From Longimicrobiales bacterium (GTDB taxonomy: Bacteria > Gemmatimonadota > Gemmatimonadetes > Longimicrobiales > Gaopeijiaceae): 64,000 nucleotides of DNA. The translations under genes were made by a program, and so were the position numbers. Below, piece by piece: positions 8,862 through 18,137 of this stretch. The notes under the pieces were generated by a model that did no database searches, was not told the DNA's origin, and worked only from the letters and a program-made list of their open reading frames with translations. Numbering within the stretch: the stretch's first letter is position 1; each line of letters starts with the position of its first letter. Location of the stretch: assembly GCA_028278645.1 (NCBI GenBank), contig JANQDZ010000096.1, positions 24,110 to 88,109 on the forward strand, written 5' to 3'.

Positions 8862-10892
8862 TCAGCGGGCAGCCGACACCTTCAGGAACGCCTCTCTCAT
8901 GTTCGAGAATCCAATCTCGTCCATGACCACTGCCCCGGCTCTGGTCTCGTCGAAAAGGAACTGGATTTCAGCCAGCTTCGACAAATCCAACCCGTCCTCC
9001 GACCGGGCAACAAAATCCTCCATCGGGATGGAAAAGCTCTGGAGGACCATCTCGGTATTCCCGGCATACTGCTGGTCGTCTCGCCGCTGAATTCGGATCT
9101 CGATGGGGCGCCGAACGGGTCCGTAACGGTTCAGAAGAACCTTGCCGGACCTTCCATTGGCATCGACCAGTCGGACTGAGAGCCGGAGAGGTGGCTTCTC
9201 CTCTTCCTCCTCGTCCGGTTGCGGGGAGAGGAACGAGAAGAGCCCGGAAAAGAATCGGCCGACTCTGGATCCTCCCCGGTCTCCCCCGGCCTCCGTTTCC
9301 TCATCCGTAGCCGCTTGCTCCACCTCTTCTTTCGCCTCCTCTTCCTCCTCCTTCTCGGCGTCAGGGTCCTTCCGCGGTCCGGGAATCAGGTCCAGAGCGG
9401 TCAACAAGAAGTCCAATGTGGTGCCTGGACCCACACCCCACTCTTCGGGGAGGTCTTCGGGAAGCCGAACCGCGAATGCTGCCGGGGGACCCATCCTTGT
9501 GGTGTCTTTTCCGGCAATCCTGTTGTTCCATCCCACCCAAACGGCCTGGTTCTCCTGGGAGCTCGACGAGGTCCCGGACCGAGATCGGAGTGGCAGCACG
9601 TCTTCCTTCCACGTCGCCAGGCTATCGCCTCTGATCCTGATTCCTGGGGCTACTCCGGTGGTCACGTCGATATCCTCTTCGAACGTGACCAAAGGCCGGA
9701 AGCTGCTCTCTTGGAACTGGGTGATGTACATCGTCTTCGGGAGCCACCCCCCCGCAATGCGGTGATCCCGGAAGAGAGGAAGATAGTCCTCCCGATCTTT
9801 CAGCGAGGACTCGAGGAACGCCGTGACGTAGACCAAAGCAAACTGTCGTTGTTCCTCTCCTTCCAAAAGACCCCTCAAGTCCAATGAGCGGCCGCTCCGG
9901 GGCCCGCGGTCGTGTGGGCCCCACACCGTATTCCACTGACCGTGGTTCGCCCGATGTACGTAAACGGAAGCTTTGAAGTGGGGGTCCCCGTCGGTGAACC
10001 GGACCCGCTTGTACGTACGGAGTCCGGAGAAGCTGGAAACGTCGCCGTCGTGGGTCCCGTGGAAGACCAGGTAGTTGACGTTCCCGACCGGGGCTAATCG
10101 ACTCGTGGGCCGGTACTGGCCGTCTACCGGTGCGATGGCGATGACAGCCTTGATGTCGAAGCCGAAGTCCCAGGTGAGGGTAGCATCGTCCGGATAACGG
10201 GAAAGGTGATTGAAGGCGGCGGCGTGGCCCACGGCTTCCCCACCTCTGGAGTGGCCGATGATTCCGAGGTTGGCCATGTCCACCATGCCCTCGAAGGGAT
10301 TTCCTTCCTCCGAGTTGAAGCCCTCCCAGGCCTGGAGGTGCTTCAGAAACAGCCAGCCCCGGGCGTCGTTCTCGCCGCGAATTCCACCGTTGATGAAATT
10401 CATGTCCAGGGAAGCCAGTATGAATCCACGGCTGGCCAGATGCCGGCCCAGGTACTCGTACCCTGGATCCGAAAAGTCCTTCATGTCGTGGTTCCCGTGG
10501 GCCACCAGGATAAGGGGATAAGGCCCGGGCCCGTCGGGGTACCACACACGGGCATTAAGTGGAAAGGAGTCCGGCTTAAACCCCCAATACTTGTTCCGGC
10601 TTTTAGCACTCCCTCCGAGGCTCACCAGCTTGGACGCATCTACCACTTCCGTAGTGAAAGCCACCGAATCCCGGTATTCGGGCCGGTTCTTGTCGGTACC
10701 GCTGCCGTAGTACAAGGCCTTCACCTGCAGATCCCCCACTTCCAGAGGGCTGGGGACATCAAGGAGGTGGCGGGCCAACACCCGGTCTGAATCGTCGGGA
10801 GCCAGCTCCAAGGCGCCCATGCACCCGACCAGCGCCAAGCCCACCAACCCGGGGAGGAGCAGGGAAGAAAGGAGATGATTGGAGGGTTTCAT
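8862..10892 (-). CDS. Secreted lipoprotein alpha/beta hydrolase (esterase/dienelactone-hydrolase-like)
   Basis: 676 residues. The start at 10892 (AAGGCGG upstream) gives a lipoprotein signal with lipobox LVGC near residue 23. An alpha/beta-hydrolase domain follows: VAHGNHD oxyanion region, nucleophile elbow GHSRGGEAVGH, a likely catalytic Asp in HGTHDGD and a His in RANHGQWN. A later beta-rich region contains a long acidic low-complexity insert (KEEEEEAKEEVEQA, then DEEEEEKP). The protein would be anchored in the outer membrane or periplasm and cleave an ester or polymer. Substrate unknown. Confidence 0.78.
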   Translation of the reverse strand: MKPSNHLLSSLLLPGLVGLALVGCMGALELAPDDSDRVLARHLLDVPSPLEVGDLQVKALYYGSGTDKNRPEYRDSVAFTTEVVDASKLVSLGGSAKSRNKYWGFKPDSFPLNARVWYPDGPGPYPLILVAHGNHDMKDFSDPGYEYLGRHLASRGFILASLDMNFINGGIRGENDARGWLFLKHLQAWEGFNSEEGNPFEGMVDMANLGIIGHSRGGEAVGHAAAFNHLSRYPDDATLTWDFGFDIKAVIAIAPVDGQYRPTSRLAPVGNVNYLVFHGTHDGDVSSFSGLRTYKRVRFTDGDPHFKASVYVHRANHGQWNTVWGPHDRGPRSGRSLDLRGLLEGEEQRQFALVYVTAFLESSLKDREDYLPLFRDHRIAGGWLPKTMYITQFQESSFRPLVTFEEDIDVTTGVAPGIRIRGDSLATWKEDVLPLRSRSGTSSSSQENQAVWVGWNNRIAGKDTTRMGPPAAFAVRLPEDLPEEWGVGPGTTLDFLLTALDLIPGPRKDPDAEKEEEEEAKEEVEQAATDEETEAGGDRGGSRVGRFFSGLFSFLSPQPDEEEEEKPPLRLSVRLVDANGRSGKVLLNRYGPVRRPIEIRIQRRDDQQYAGNTEMVLQSFSIPMEDFVARSEDGLDLSKLAEIQFLFDETRAGAVVMDEIGFSNMREAFLKVSAAR

Positions 10893-11097
10893 TTGTCCGC
10901 CTTCAAGAGTCGACGAGCTTTTTCGGACCGGAGAAGGTTGGGGCAGCCCCGGCTTCGGAGCAACAGGAGGTGACACGACCGGTGGACCGGGGGCCGGTTG
11001 ATCCGCTCGCCGGTTTGGTTACCCTTATCGGGCCTGGCAAGCAATCCCTGAAACCTAGCCGGAAGTCTCCGGGAATACCGAATGGAAAGAGGAACCT

Positions 11098-11571
11098 ATG
11101 GCCAACCCAGCCGCTCAGTTCAAAACCAACCTCGGGAGCTTTACCATCGAGCTCTTCGAAGACAAAGCCCCCAAGACCACGAAGAACTTCATTGATCTGG
11201 CCGAGAAAGGGTTCTTCGACGGGGTCATCTTCCACAGGGTCATCAAGGACTTCATGATCCAGGGTGGAGATCCCACCGGCACTGGCCGGGGGGGACCGGG
11301 CTACAGCATTCCCGATGAGTTCCATCCCGAGTTGAAACACGAGGGCCCGGGAATCCTCTCCATGGCGAACGCCGGTCCGAATACCGGTGGCTCCCAGTTC
11401 TTCATCACCCTGGACGCCACTCCGTGGTTGGACGGGAAGCATGCGGTGTTCGGCACGGTGACCGACGGAATGGACATCGTGGAAACGATCGGGAGCACGC
11501 CAACGGCAAGGGGAGACCGACCCTTGGAGGACGTGGTGATGGAGTCTGTAACCATCAGCGGAGGTGAGTGA
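11098..11571 (+). CDS. Cyclophilin-type peptidyl-prolyl cis-trans isomerase
   Basis: 157 residues with the complete single-domain cyclophilin core: [18 protein letters not shown], the catalytic [36 protein letters not shown] and [12 protein letters not shown]. The catalytic Arg (FHRV) and the Gln/Phe pocket residues are present. There is no signal peptide, so it is cytosolic (PpiB-like). A bidirectional hairpin terminator follows at 11624. Confidence 0.95.
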   Translation: MANPAAQFKTNLGSFTIELFEDKAPKTTKNFIDLAEKGFFDGVIFHRVIKDFMIQGGDPTGTGRGGPGYSIPDEFHPELKHEGPGILSMANAGPNTGGSQFFITLDATPWLDGKHAVFGTVTDGMDIVETIGSTPTARGDRPLEDVVMESVTISGGE

Positions 11572-11623
11572 ACCTCCGGATGGCTCCCCGCGAAAAGCTC
11601 CTCCGCAATCGCAGGCCCATAAA

Positions 11624-11656
11624 AAACCCCCGGGGATGTGCGGTCCCCGGGGGTTT
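11624..11656. terminator. Bidirectional intrinsic terminator
   Basis: Perfect 13-base inverted repeat (11624-11636 and 11644-11656, arm AAACCCCCGGGGA) with a 7-base loop. It is followed by TTT on the plus strand and flanked by six A on the other side (T-run on minus). It lies between the converging cyclophilin and membrane-protein genes and would end transcripts from both sides. Confidence 0.85.
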
Positions 11657-11678
11657 CACTCGTGGGTAGGAAGGGGCC

Positions 11679-11990
11679 TTAACCCTCTTCATCTCCATTG
11701 GCTTCAGGCTCCGACTCCTGTCCCGGCTCCAGCGACTCCCTTCCGGGTGGCATCGGGTTCAGCCTACGATCTCTGCGGATCTCCGCCAGAATCGCGTCGG
11801 CGTCGTCAGGGATCTCCTCCAACTCCACGGCGGACCCTTCCCTCACGAGGAAGAGCCAGAGCCAGGTCATGGGAATTCCCATCCAGAAGAGGACGATCCG
11901 ACTCCAGCCCGGTTTCCCTTTCCTCTTTAGATCGATGTAGAGGATGTTGGCCAGCAACCAGATTACGCCGCCGAAGAAACCTTCGAACAC
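11679..11990 (-). CDS. Small inner-membrane protein of unknown function
   Basis: 103 residues. Two hydrophobic segments (about residues 5-19 and 30-48, with WMGIPMTWLWLFLV) are separated by a basic loop (DLKRKGKPGW), followed by a long acidic tail (ELEEIPDDADAI to EPEANGDEEG). The topology suggests a two-TM protein with a cytosolic tail. Family not recognised. Confidence 0.6.
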   Translation of the reverse strand: MFEGFFGGVIWLLANILYIDLKRKGKPGWSRIVLFWMGIPMTWLWLFLVREGSAVELEEIPDDADAILAEIRRDRRLNPMPPGRESLEPGQESEPEANGDEEG

Positions 11991-12128
11991 TTTGTCACCC
12001 CAGAAATCCGTAGGAGGGAGACCCTACATGCGACTCTCCCCGAAACTTATCGTGAGGTCACCGACGACCAAAGGGTGAAAGGGGGACCCCCGCGCTTGGC
12101 GGGAGCCCCGACCCGTTACCCGAAGGGC

Positions 12129-12572
12129 TCAGTCTCCTATCAGCTCCCGGACTTTCTGAACCAACTCCTCCGGATCGACCGGTTTGTCGATGAAGGCTTC
12201 GGGACGCTCCACCCCATCTTCCCGCATGTGCTGGATCCCTCTTCTCAGGAGGTCCCTCAGGTCCTGGTATTCCGGTTCTTCTTCGGCCAAGCCGTCTTGC
12301 CCTTCGAGTACACTGGAAACCGCCGTGAGCATGATGACCGGAATGGACTTCAGGTCGTCGTCCTTCCGAAGCTGTCGGAAAACCACCCAACCCGTTTTCT
12401 TCGGCATCATGATGTCCAGAACCATGAGGTCCGGACGACACTCAGCGGCTTTTTCGAAGCCCTCCTTTCCGTCATGCGCACCAATCGGCTCGTACCCGCT
12501 CCTCTGAAGAGCCAGGGAAAGGTACTCGACGGTGTTAGCGTCGTCGTCAATGACGAGAACTCTCTTGGACAT
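12129..12572 (-). CDS. Single-domain response regulator (CheY-like receiver)
   Basis: 147 residues forming one receiver domain: acidic pocket VIDDD near the N-terminus, phosphoacceptor Asp in LMVLDIMMP, switch Thr in IMLTAVSS and Lys in FIDKPVDP. There is no DNA-binding or output domain. Between beta-4 and beta-5 it has an insertion of about 30 residues (LEGQDGLAEEEPEYQDLRDL) longer than usual. It overlaps the haem-bearing kinase gene upstream by 26 bases, so the two form a co-expressed pair and the kinase is the likely phosphodonor. Confidence 0.88.
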   Translation of the reverse strand: MSKRVLVIDDDANTVEYLSLALQRSGYEPIGAHDGKEGFEKAAECRPDLMVLDIMMPKKTGWVVFRQLRKDDDLKSIPVIMLTAVSSVLEGQDGLAEEEPEYQDLRDLLRRGIQHMREDGVERPEAFIDKPVDPEELVQKVRELIGD

Positions 12573-14481
12573 TTAGCTCCTCCTCCCGTTCTTGCCATGC
12601 ACCGACAGGGAGAGAAAACCTGAAGGTACTGCCGCGATTAAGCTCAGATTCGACCTCGATGGTCCCCCCGTGCGCTCGGGCGACGCGAGAAGCCAAAGCA
12701 AGGCCCATACCCGTTCCGGTAGACATTTTTGTGCTGAAAAACGGGTTGAAGATGTTCTCTTTGACTTCGTCCGCGATGCCCTGGCCGTTGTCGCGCACCA
12801 AAAAGAGGACCTCTCGGCGATCCTCGGTGCGGTAGACGCTGAAGACCACCTTCGGGTTTTCAGGTTCCTCGTAGTCCTTCCATTCACAGGCCTCGATGGC
12901 GTTAACAACGAGGTCCATCAGCGCCGACCGGATCAGCCTCGGATCGCATTGGATGGTCACAGGTTCAGGTCCCAACTCAATGCAAACCTCGACGCCCTTG
13001 CCACGGGCCAGATTCCTCCCTGCGCGGTGGACCGAGGCCACCAGTTCTCCCAGGTCGGTTTCTTCCAGTCGAGGCCCCCATTCTTTGACGTACTCCAGCA
13101 TCTCCGATGAAAGGCCGGTGACGTGACCGATTCCCTCCTGGACCATTTTCCAACCTTCTCCCAGGAGGTTCCGATCGTCCTCTTTCAGGCCAAGGTTGAC
13201 CATGTACGATCCGCCCCGCAGGGCGCCGAGCATGTTTTTCAGTGTATGGTGCATCCCAGTGACAGCTTCCCCGACAGCGGCCAATCGTTCCTTGGAGATC
13301 AACTCCTGTTGGAGCCTCTTTTCTTCGGTGACGTCCTTGCTGATTCCGAATGTGCCGACCGGCTCACCGTCTGGGGTTCTCAAGCGAGAGAGGGTGAGGA
13401 TCACGTCCCTGACATCGCCGCCTTTGGTCAGGAAGTGGGTTTGGTAGTTCACGACATGGTCGGTGTACCTCAGGCGCTCGATCGCCACATCCCGTTCCTT
13501 CGGATCGGAGAAGAGCATCTCGATCCTTTTCCCGATTACCTCCTCTCTCCCATAACCCAGGACGGCCTCAGCTCCGGTGTTGAAAGTCTTGATCAAGCCG
13601 GACGGATCGACAGTGATGATCACGTCGGCAGAGCTCTCCACGATCCCCTGCAGGTACTCCTTCGTGTTGGTTAATTCCGAGAGTGTGTCGGAGAGCTCGG
13701 ACACCATGTTGTCGAATGTCCCGGACAATTCCGCTATCCCGTCCCCCCTCGGGTCATTGAACCGGAAACTGAAATCCTTCCGGGAAACCCTCTCCGCTCC
13801 CTCCCTGAGGGTCCGAATTCTTCGACCAACCAGCCGGTCGGTCACCCACCAGGTGACACCGGCGCCGAGTGTGATAGAAGCCAGGAGGACCACAAGAGTG
13901 TGTAGGAGACGTTGCGCGATGACGTCGTCGACCCTCGCAAGGGAGTAGTCTGTCTGGAGGAAACCGAGGACCGTCGAGTTTTCGACCTCGGTGTGGCAGC
14001 CGTTGATCCCGCAACCGTCTTCCCTGTGAATGGGAGTGACCACAGACAAAAAGCTCCCGCCGGAGCCGGATTCAAACATCCTATCTAGGGGGTCGTTGCC
14101 CAGATCGGCGATGCGGCCCGAGGAGGTGTGGCACGCGCTGCAGGGCCAGGTGTCTCGGGCAAAAATAGAGGGGCTGACATCCGGACGTGACCCAACCACT
14201 TGGCCCCCGTGAGAAACCAACCGGACATCCCGAAAAAGAGAGCTGTCCGACATGAGACGGTCGAATAGCTCCTCCATGCTTACCGTGTCCCGGGTCATCA
14301 TCAGGCCTCTGATGGCTTGCACGAGGGTTCGAGAGGCGAGCGTGGAAACATCTCGAGCCGACGACAGCGCGTCCGCCTCAAATGCCCGGTTCGCTACATA
14401 GGTGGAGGCCCCCAGGACAATCACGAGGACCACCAGGATCACCCCGTTCACTTTCCAGACGAGTTGGTTCTTGCGGAACAT
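12547..14481 (-). CDS. Sensor histidine kinase with extracytoplasmic haem c motifs and PAS domain
   Basis: 644 residues. TM1 (about 11-33) and TM2 (about 190-215) enclose a periplasmic domain with one CXXCH (CSACH, 114-118) and one wide CX4CH (CGINGCH, 157-163). HAMP follows (about 215-265), then PAS (275-390), a divergent H-box (GMHHTLKNML, near 411) and an HATPase_c domain with N, G1 and G2 boxes (VVNAIEAC, DNGQGI, GTGMGLALA). The haems would sense redox state or a gas outside the inner membrane. It is paired with the receiver at 12129. Two haems per monomer is inference; attachment at CX4CH is known only for some cytochromes. Confidence 0.88.
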   Translation of the reverse strand: MFRKNQLVWKVNGVILVVLVIVLGASTYVANRAFEADALSSARDVSTLASRTLVQAIRGLMMTRDTVSMEELFDRLMSDSSLFRDVRLVSHGGQVVGSRPDVSPSIFARDTWPCSACHTSSGRIADLGNDPLDRMFESGSGGSFLSVVTPIHREDGCGINGCHTEVENSTVLGFLQTDYSLARVDDVIAQRLLHTLVVLLASITLGAGVTWWVTDRLVGRRIRTLREGAERVSRKDFSFRFNDPRGDGIAELSGTFDNMVSELSDTLSELTNTKEYLQGIVESSADVIITVDPSGLIKTFNTGAEAVLGYGREEVIGKRIEMLFSDPKERDVAIERLRYTDHVVNYQTHFLTKGGDVRDVILTLSRLRTPDGEPVGTFGISKDVTEEKRLQQELISKERLAAVGEAVTGMHHTLKNMLGALRGGSYMVNLGLKEDDRNLLGEGWKMVQEGIGHVTGLSSEMLEYVKEWGPRLEETDLGELVASVHRAGRNLARGKGVEVCIELGPEPVTIQCDPRLIRSALMDLVVNAIEACEWKDYEEPENPKVVFSVYRTEDRREVLFLVRDNGQGIADEVKENIFNPFFSTKMSTGTGMGLALASRVARAHGGTIEVESELNRGSTFRFSLPVGAWQEREEELNVQESSRH

Positions 14482-14693
14482 CTCGAGAACCTCGGTGCCC
14501 GAGCACTTCCTTCAAGGCCCAGTCCGAGTCGAGGGCCCCTCAAAACCTCCAGCCAGGAGACGAGGGATGTTTTTCGGCTAGGCCGTTATGGGATCAGAGA
14601 CAGCAAAACCCGCTCCAAAACGGTTAGTTGGGAAGTAAGGAGAAGGGTGGGAGGCCTCGAGAAGCCGTATCTGGCTCCGCCGATTGAAGGTCC

Positions 14694-16046
14694 TCAGATC
14701 CCGAAGGTCTTGAGTTTCCGATAGAGATTTCTCTCCGAGATACCCAGAATCCGAGCGGCCTTCCCCCTATGACCACTCACCGAGTCGAGGACCTTCTGGA
14801 TGTGGTCCCTTTCCATGTCTGCTAGGGAAGACAGGGAGCCGTCACCCTGGGAGGACCTGAATGAACCCGAGTGGGGGTGGACCGCCCTCGGAAGGTGCTG
14901 TGGGAGAATCTCATCTCCTTCACAAACGATCATTGCACGTTCGACGGCATGGAGGAGCTCCCTGACGTTCCCCGGCCAATCGTGCCCCAGGAAGAGGGTC
15001 ATGGCTTCATCGCCCATCCGCCTATGGAGCCCGAACCTCTCGTTCAGGAGTCCGACGAAGTGCTGGGTGAGGAGGTCAACATCCCCGCTCCGTTCCCTGA
15101 GTGGGGGTAGGGTAAGGATGACGGTGCTCAATCGGTAGTAGAGGTCCTCCCGGAACAACCCCTTCATTACTCGGTCTTCCAGGTCTCGGTTGGTGGCCGT
15201 AACCACCCTTACATCCACTCGGATCTCCTTTGTCCCGCCCACATGACGGAAGGTCCCAGTGTCAAGAACACGTAGGAGCTTCACCTGCGTGGCGGGACTG
15301 ACCTCACCGATCTCGTCGAGGAAGATTGTGCCTCCGTCGGCCACCTCAAAAAGGCCGGCTTTCCTCCGGTCGGCTCCGGTGAAAGCGCCGCGCTCGTGGC
15401 CGAACAACTCGCTCTGAAGCAGCTCCTCCTGAAGAGCCGCACATTCCACCACTACGAAGGGTTTCTTTCCCCTGGAACTCCGGGAATGGAGCAGTTTGGC
15501 GATCATCTCCTTCCCGGAGCCGGTCTCGCCGTTGATCAGTACCGTTGAGTCGCTGGTGGCCACCTTGGTGGCGAGCTCGATGAGGTGTAAAAACTCCGGG
15601 CTTGCGCCTACCAGCCAGTCGCCCGGGTCGCTGGGAGTCAGGCCTCTCTCAAGGACGCTGGTCCGACGGTTCAGCTTCTGGCGCTCCAGAGCCCGCTGGA
15701 TGCGCACCTCGAGCTCGTTGATGGGGCACGGCTTCGATACGTAGTCGAATGCACCCCGCCGGATCGACTCGATGGCCGTGTCCATCGAGCCATGACCGGT
15801 GAGCATGATCACTTCGCTTCCTGGGCTTCTCTCTACCGCCGCCTGCAAGACGTCCATGCCGGAGATGTCCGGGAGCTGGAGGTCAAGGAGAATGATGTCA
15901 GGTTTCTCCGCATCGATTTCCTGCAGCGCTTCACCACCGGAGCTTGCCGTGGCTACCTCGAAGCCCCGATGGCGAAGCTCGCCGGCCATAACCACCCGGA
16001 ACGGATCGTCGTCGTCGACCAGGAGAAGCCTGGGAGTCGCCGTCAT
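14694..16046 (-). CDS. NtrC-family sigma-54 response regulator
   Basis: 450 residues: an N-terminal receiver (VDDDDP, Asp in IILLDLQLP, Lys in VSKPCP), an AAA+ sigma-54 activation domain (Walker A GETGSGKE, GAFTGADRR, Walker B IFLDEIGEV) and a C-terminal Fis-type HTH (GKAARILGISERNLYRKL). It starts four bases inside the upstream kinase gene (ATGA overlap), so the two are translationally coupled. It should bind an upstream enhancer and open sigma-54 promoters; candidate promoters lie before several multihaem genes in this window. ZraR/AtoC-like layout. Confidence 0.92.
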   Translation of the reverse strand: MTATPRLLLVDDDDPFRVVMAGELRHRGFEVATASSGGEALQEIDAEKPDIILLDLQLPDISGMDVLQAAVERSPGSEVIMLTGHGSMDTAIESIRRGAFDYVSKPCPINELEVRIQRALERQKLNRRTSVLERGLTPSDPGDWLVGASPEFLHLIELATKVATSDSTVLINGETGSGKEMIAKLLHSRSSRGKKPFVVVECAALQEELLQSELFGHERGAFTGADRRKAGLFEVADGGTIFLDEIGEVSPATQVKLLRVLDTGTFRHVGGTKEIRVDVRVVTATNRDLEDRVMKGLFREDLYYRLSTVILTLPPLRERSGDVDLLTQHFVGLLNERFGLHRRMGDEAMTLFLGHDWPGNVRELLHAVERAMIVCEGDEILPQHLPRAVHPHSGSFRSSQGDGSLSSLADMERDHIQKVLDSVSGHRGKAARILGISERNLYRKLKTFGI

Positions 16047-17929
16047 CTCTCACCACCCGTGACCTGATAGGATACTTCGCCGTCCGGAAGGACTATTTCG
16101 AAAACAGACCCTGCCCCCGCCTCACTTTGCACAGAGATATCCCCTCCCCATTGCCGCACGAAATTGAGGGCCAGGAACAAACCCAACCCGGTCCCGTCCC
16201 TCCTGAAGCTAACGAACGGTTCGAAGATTCGGTCGAGCTCAGAAGGGGGAATCCCGCGTCCGGTGTCCTGTACCCGAATCCTTGCCCCTTCTTGGGCTTC
16301 CACCCCCACTGTAACCTCACCGCCGGCCTCACATGCCTCAACGGCGTTTAGGACGAGGTTGATCAGCGCGTGCTGCAGATCCGCCTCGTTGGCCCGCACC
16401 TGAACGCCGGATGGGCCCGGCCCAGCGCGGAGCTCTACACTCCGGTCTTTCGCCGTCGGCGCCACCAACCCCATTACAGCCTCCACGACAGTCCCCAGAT
16501 CCACTACCTCACTCGGAGACGGCTGGCCCCGAGACAGTCTCAGGAAATGCTGAGTAATTCCCCTGCACCTCATCACCTGGTCACGAGCAATCGAAGCGGA
16601 CATTTCGATATCGGAGAGGGTTCGGTCTGCCTTATCTTCCGCTCCCGCTTCCCGCATGATCCCCTCGAGGCAGGTCAAAACCGTTGCGAGGGGAGTACTC
16701 ATCTCATGGGAAAAGCCCGACGCCAACAAGCCGAGGGAGGCGAACCGGTGGGAATCGGCCAAACGAGCCTCTGCCGCCCGCCGTTCGGAAATGTCTCTCC
16801 ACACCTCAACCACTTGCACCACCTCTCCATCCAGACCTCTGATCGGAGATGAGTGTACCTCCTCCCATACGACGCTTCCCGAGGGTTCCGAACGGCTACA
16901 GATTCTGGTTTGTGAGAGGCCCGTTGCCAGGCAGGCCAGGGTCGGGCAGTCGGTGGCTGAGCAGGAATCGTCGGCGATCAGGCTACAGCTGCATCCCAAC
17001 ACCTCATCCCGCGAATGGCCCGTCCTCTCCAGGAAAGCGGTATTGGCGGCCAGGATATTCCTTGCCGGGTCCAAAACCACGATTCCATCGTCGATACTGT
17101 TGATCACGGTTTCCAGGCGTTCTCGCTGATGACGGACCTCCCCCAGGAGCCCCGTCACCGAATCGGCCATTCGGTTGAACTCCCCTCCGAGCCAGGAGAT
17201 GGTGTCGGAGCCAGTCACGGGCACTCTCTGCTCGAGATCCCCTTCAGCGATCAGACGGGCGGCCGTCTCAAACCGGTGGAGGCGCCGTAGAACGAGGACC
17301 TGGACTACCCCGGCAACGGTGCCCACGAGAAGCATCGCCAGTAGAGCGCTACCCCCGATCATCAATCGGAGATCACGGCCCACCCCGGCCCTCATGGGCT
17401 CGATGTTGTTATCGAAGATGAGAAGGCCGTTGACACTTTGAGCTGGATCGTGGCAGGACTGACAGGGCCCCTCATTCGTGATGGGGAGGACCACCCGCAG
17501 GATCGCTTGCTCATCGACCTGGACTATCTGACCGAAGGTCCGATCCTCCGGCGGAAGGAGATGGCAACCTTCGCAGGTAGGTGAGTTCTGGTCCAGGGTC
17601 GTACCCACGGTCCCCAGATCCGTAGAATGTCTGACCGTGCCCTCGTGGTCGAGAATCTCCAGGCTCTCCACCTCGGTCCGATCTCCAAAGCCCTGGATCA
17701 TGTTCCGGATCAGGTCCTCGTCCTTATCCAGCATCTGGTGCTCGAGGGCTTCCAGGATGGTCTCCCCCTGGACCTTCGCGGTCTCCTCAGCCGACTCGAG
17801 CAGGGTCGCGAAGTAGTGTTTCGAGTACAGATAAGCACCCACGGCGAAGGCGACGGTCACCGCGAGCGTGATGGGGATCGCCAGGGCGGCGGTGGTGCGG
17901 GTAATGTGGCGCTTCACTTTTTGCTCCAT
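16043..17929 (-). CDS. Sensor histidine kinase with two periplasmic haem c motifs and Cys-rich PAS
   Basis: 628 residues. TM1 (13-36), a periplasmic domain with CEGCH (119-123) and CQSCH (156-160), TM2 (about 188-214), HAMP, a PAS domain (275-385) carrying a cysteine cluster (GCSCSLIADD, SCSATDCPTLAC), H-box (GFSHEMSTPL, His near 408) and a full HATPase domain (LNAVEAC, DTGRGI, GTGLGL). It is the cognate kinase of the sigma-54 regulator at 14694, by ATGA overlap. The PAS cysteines recall the C-x-C-PL motif of other sigma-54-linked kinases. The haems make it a candidate redox or gas sensor for anaerobic respiration. Confidence 0.9.
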   Translation of the reverse strand: MEQKVKRHITRTTAALAIPITLAVTVAFAVGAYLYSKHYFATLLESAEETAKVQGETILEALEHQMLDKDEDLIRNMIQGFGDRTEVESLEILDHEGTVRHSTDLGTVGTTLDQNSPTCEGCHLLPPEDRTFGQIVQVDEQAILRVVLPITNEGPCQSCHDPAQSVNGLLIFDNNIEPMRAGVGRDLRLMIGGSALLAMLLVGTVAGVVQVLVLRRLHRFETAARLIAEGDLEQRVPVTGSDTISWLGGEFNRMADSVTGLLGEVRHQRERLETVINSIDDGIVVLDPARNILAANTAFLERTGHSRDEVLGCSCSLIADDSCSATDCPTLACLATGLSQTRICSRSEPSGSVVWEEVHSSPIRGLDGEVVQVVEVWRDISERRAAEARLADSHRFASLGLLASGFSHEMSTPLATVLTCLEGIMREAGAEDKADRTLSDIEMSASIARDQVMRCRGITQHFLRLSRGQPSPSEVVDLGTVVEAVMGLVAPTAKDRSVELRAGPGPSGVQVRANEADLQHALINLVLNAVEACEAGGEVTVGVEAQEGARIRVQDTGRGIPPSELDRIFEPFVSFRRDGTGLGLFLALNFVRQWGGDISVQSEAGAGSVFEIVLPDGEVSYQVTGGER

Positions 17930-17981
17930 GCAGGGCTACGGCCAAATACTCATCTCGATCCCCCCGTCCGTCAACCGACCT

Positions 17982-18030
17982 TGATTCCTGACAACCTGTC
18001 AGGCGTGGCCTGACAGGTTGTCAGGAATCA
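17982..18030. promoter_or_regulatory. Long perfect inverted repeat containing two GACA-N3-TGTC palindromes (candidate enhancer)
   Basis: Perfect 23-base arms (17982-18004 and 18008-18030) around a 3-base loop. Each arm contains CCTGACA-N3-TGTCAGG, itself palindromic, at 17988-18002 and 18010-18024. There is no T-run, and both flanking genes point away, so it is not a terminator. Its centre lies about 107 bases upstream of the start point predicted from the sigma-54 element at 18087, the usual distance for an NtrC-type enhancer. The same core occurs at 48363. Confidence 0.65.
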
Positions 18031-18086
18031 GCAATCTGGTCCTCCGAAAAATGATTCTCGGGGCCAGCTTTTTCAAAACAAAAGGT

Positions 18087-18102
18087 CGGCACTCCCCTTG
18101 CT
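18087..18102 (+). promoter_or_regulatory. Candidate sigma-54 promoter for the CNB/NrfD operon
   Basis: CGGCACTCCCCTTGCT matches the -24/-12 consensus TGGCAC-N5-TTGC with one change (the first T). GG and GC are exactly 10 bases apart. The predicted start is near 18113, 25 bases before the ATG at 18138. Confidence 0.7.
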
Positions 18103-18137
18103 CCCCGGAAAACCGAATCCATAAAAAAGGGGAGATC

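Noticed and set aside
9622..10545. 307-codon frame inside the lipoprotein hydrolase gene
   Set aside because: Same strand, different frame, low-complexity Arg/Gly/Pro composition; no signal or domain.
8862..10892. Runs of GAG/GAA (Glu-rich) in the hydrolase gene as a possible repeat element
   Set aside because: It is in-frame low-complexity acidic sequence within one intact gene, not a mobile or CRISPR repeat.
12085..12108. GC-rich imperfect hairpin after the single-domain response regulator
   Set aside because: Short stem (CCCGC/GCGGG) and no T-run directly after; could be a weak terminator but not supportable.
17930..17945. Minus-strand GG-N10-GC match (TGGCCGTAGCCCTGCA) just before the haem kinase gene
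   Set aside because: It abuts the ATG, so the start point would fall inside the coding region; no later start is plausible.
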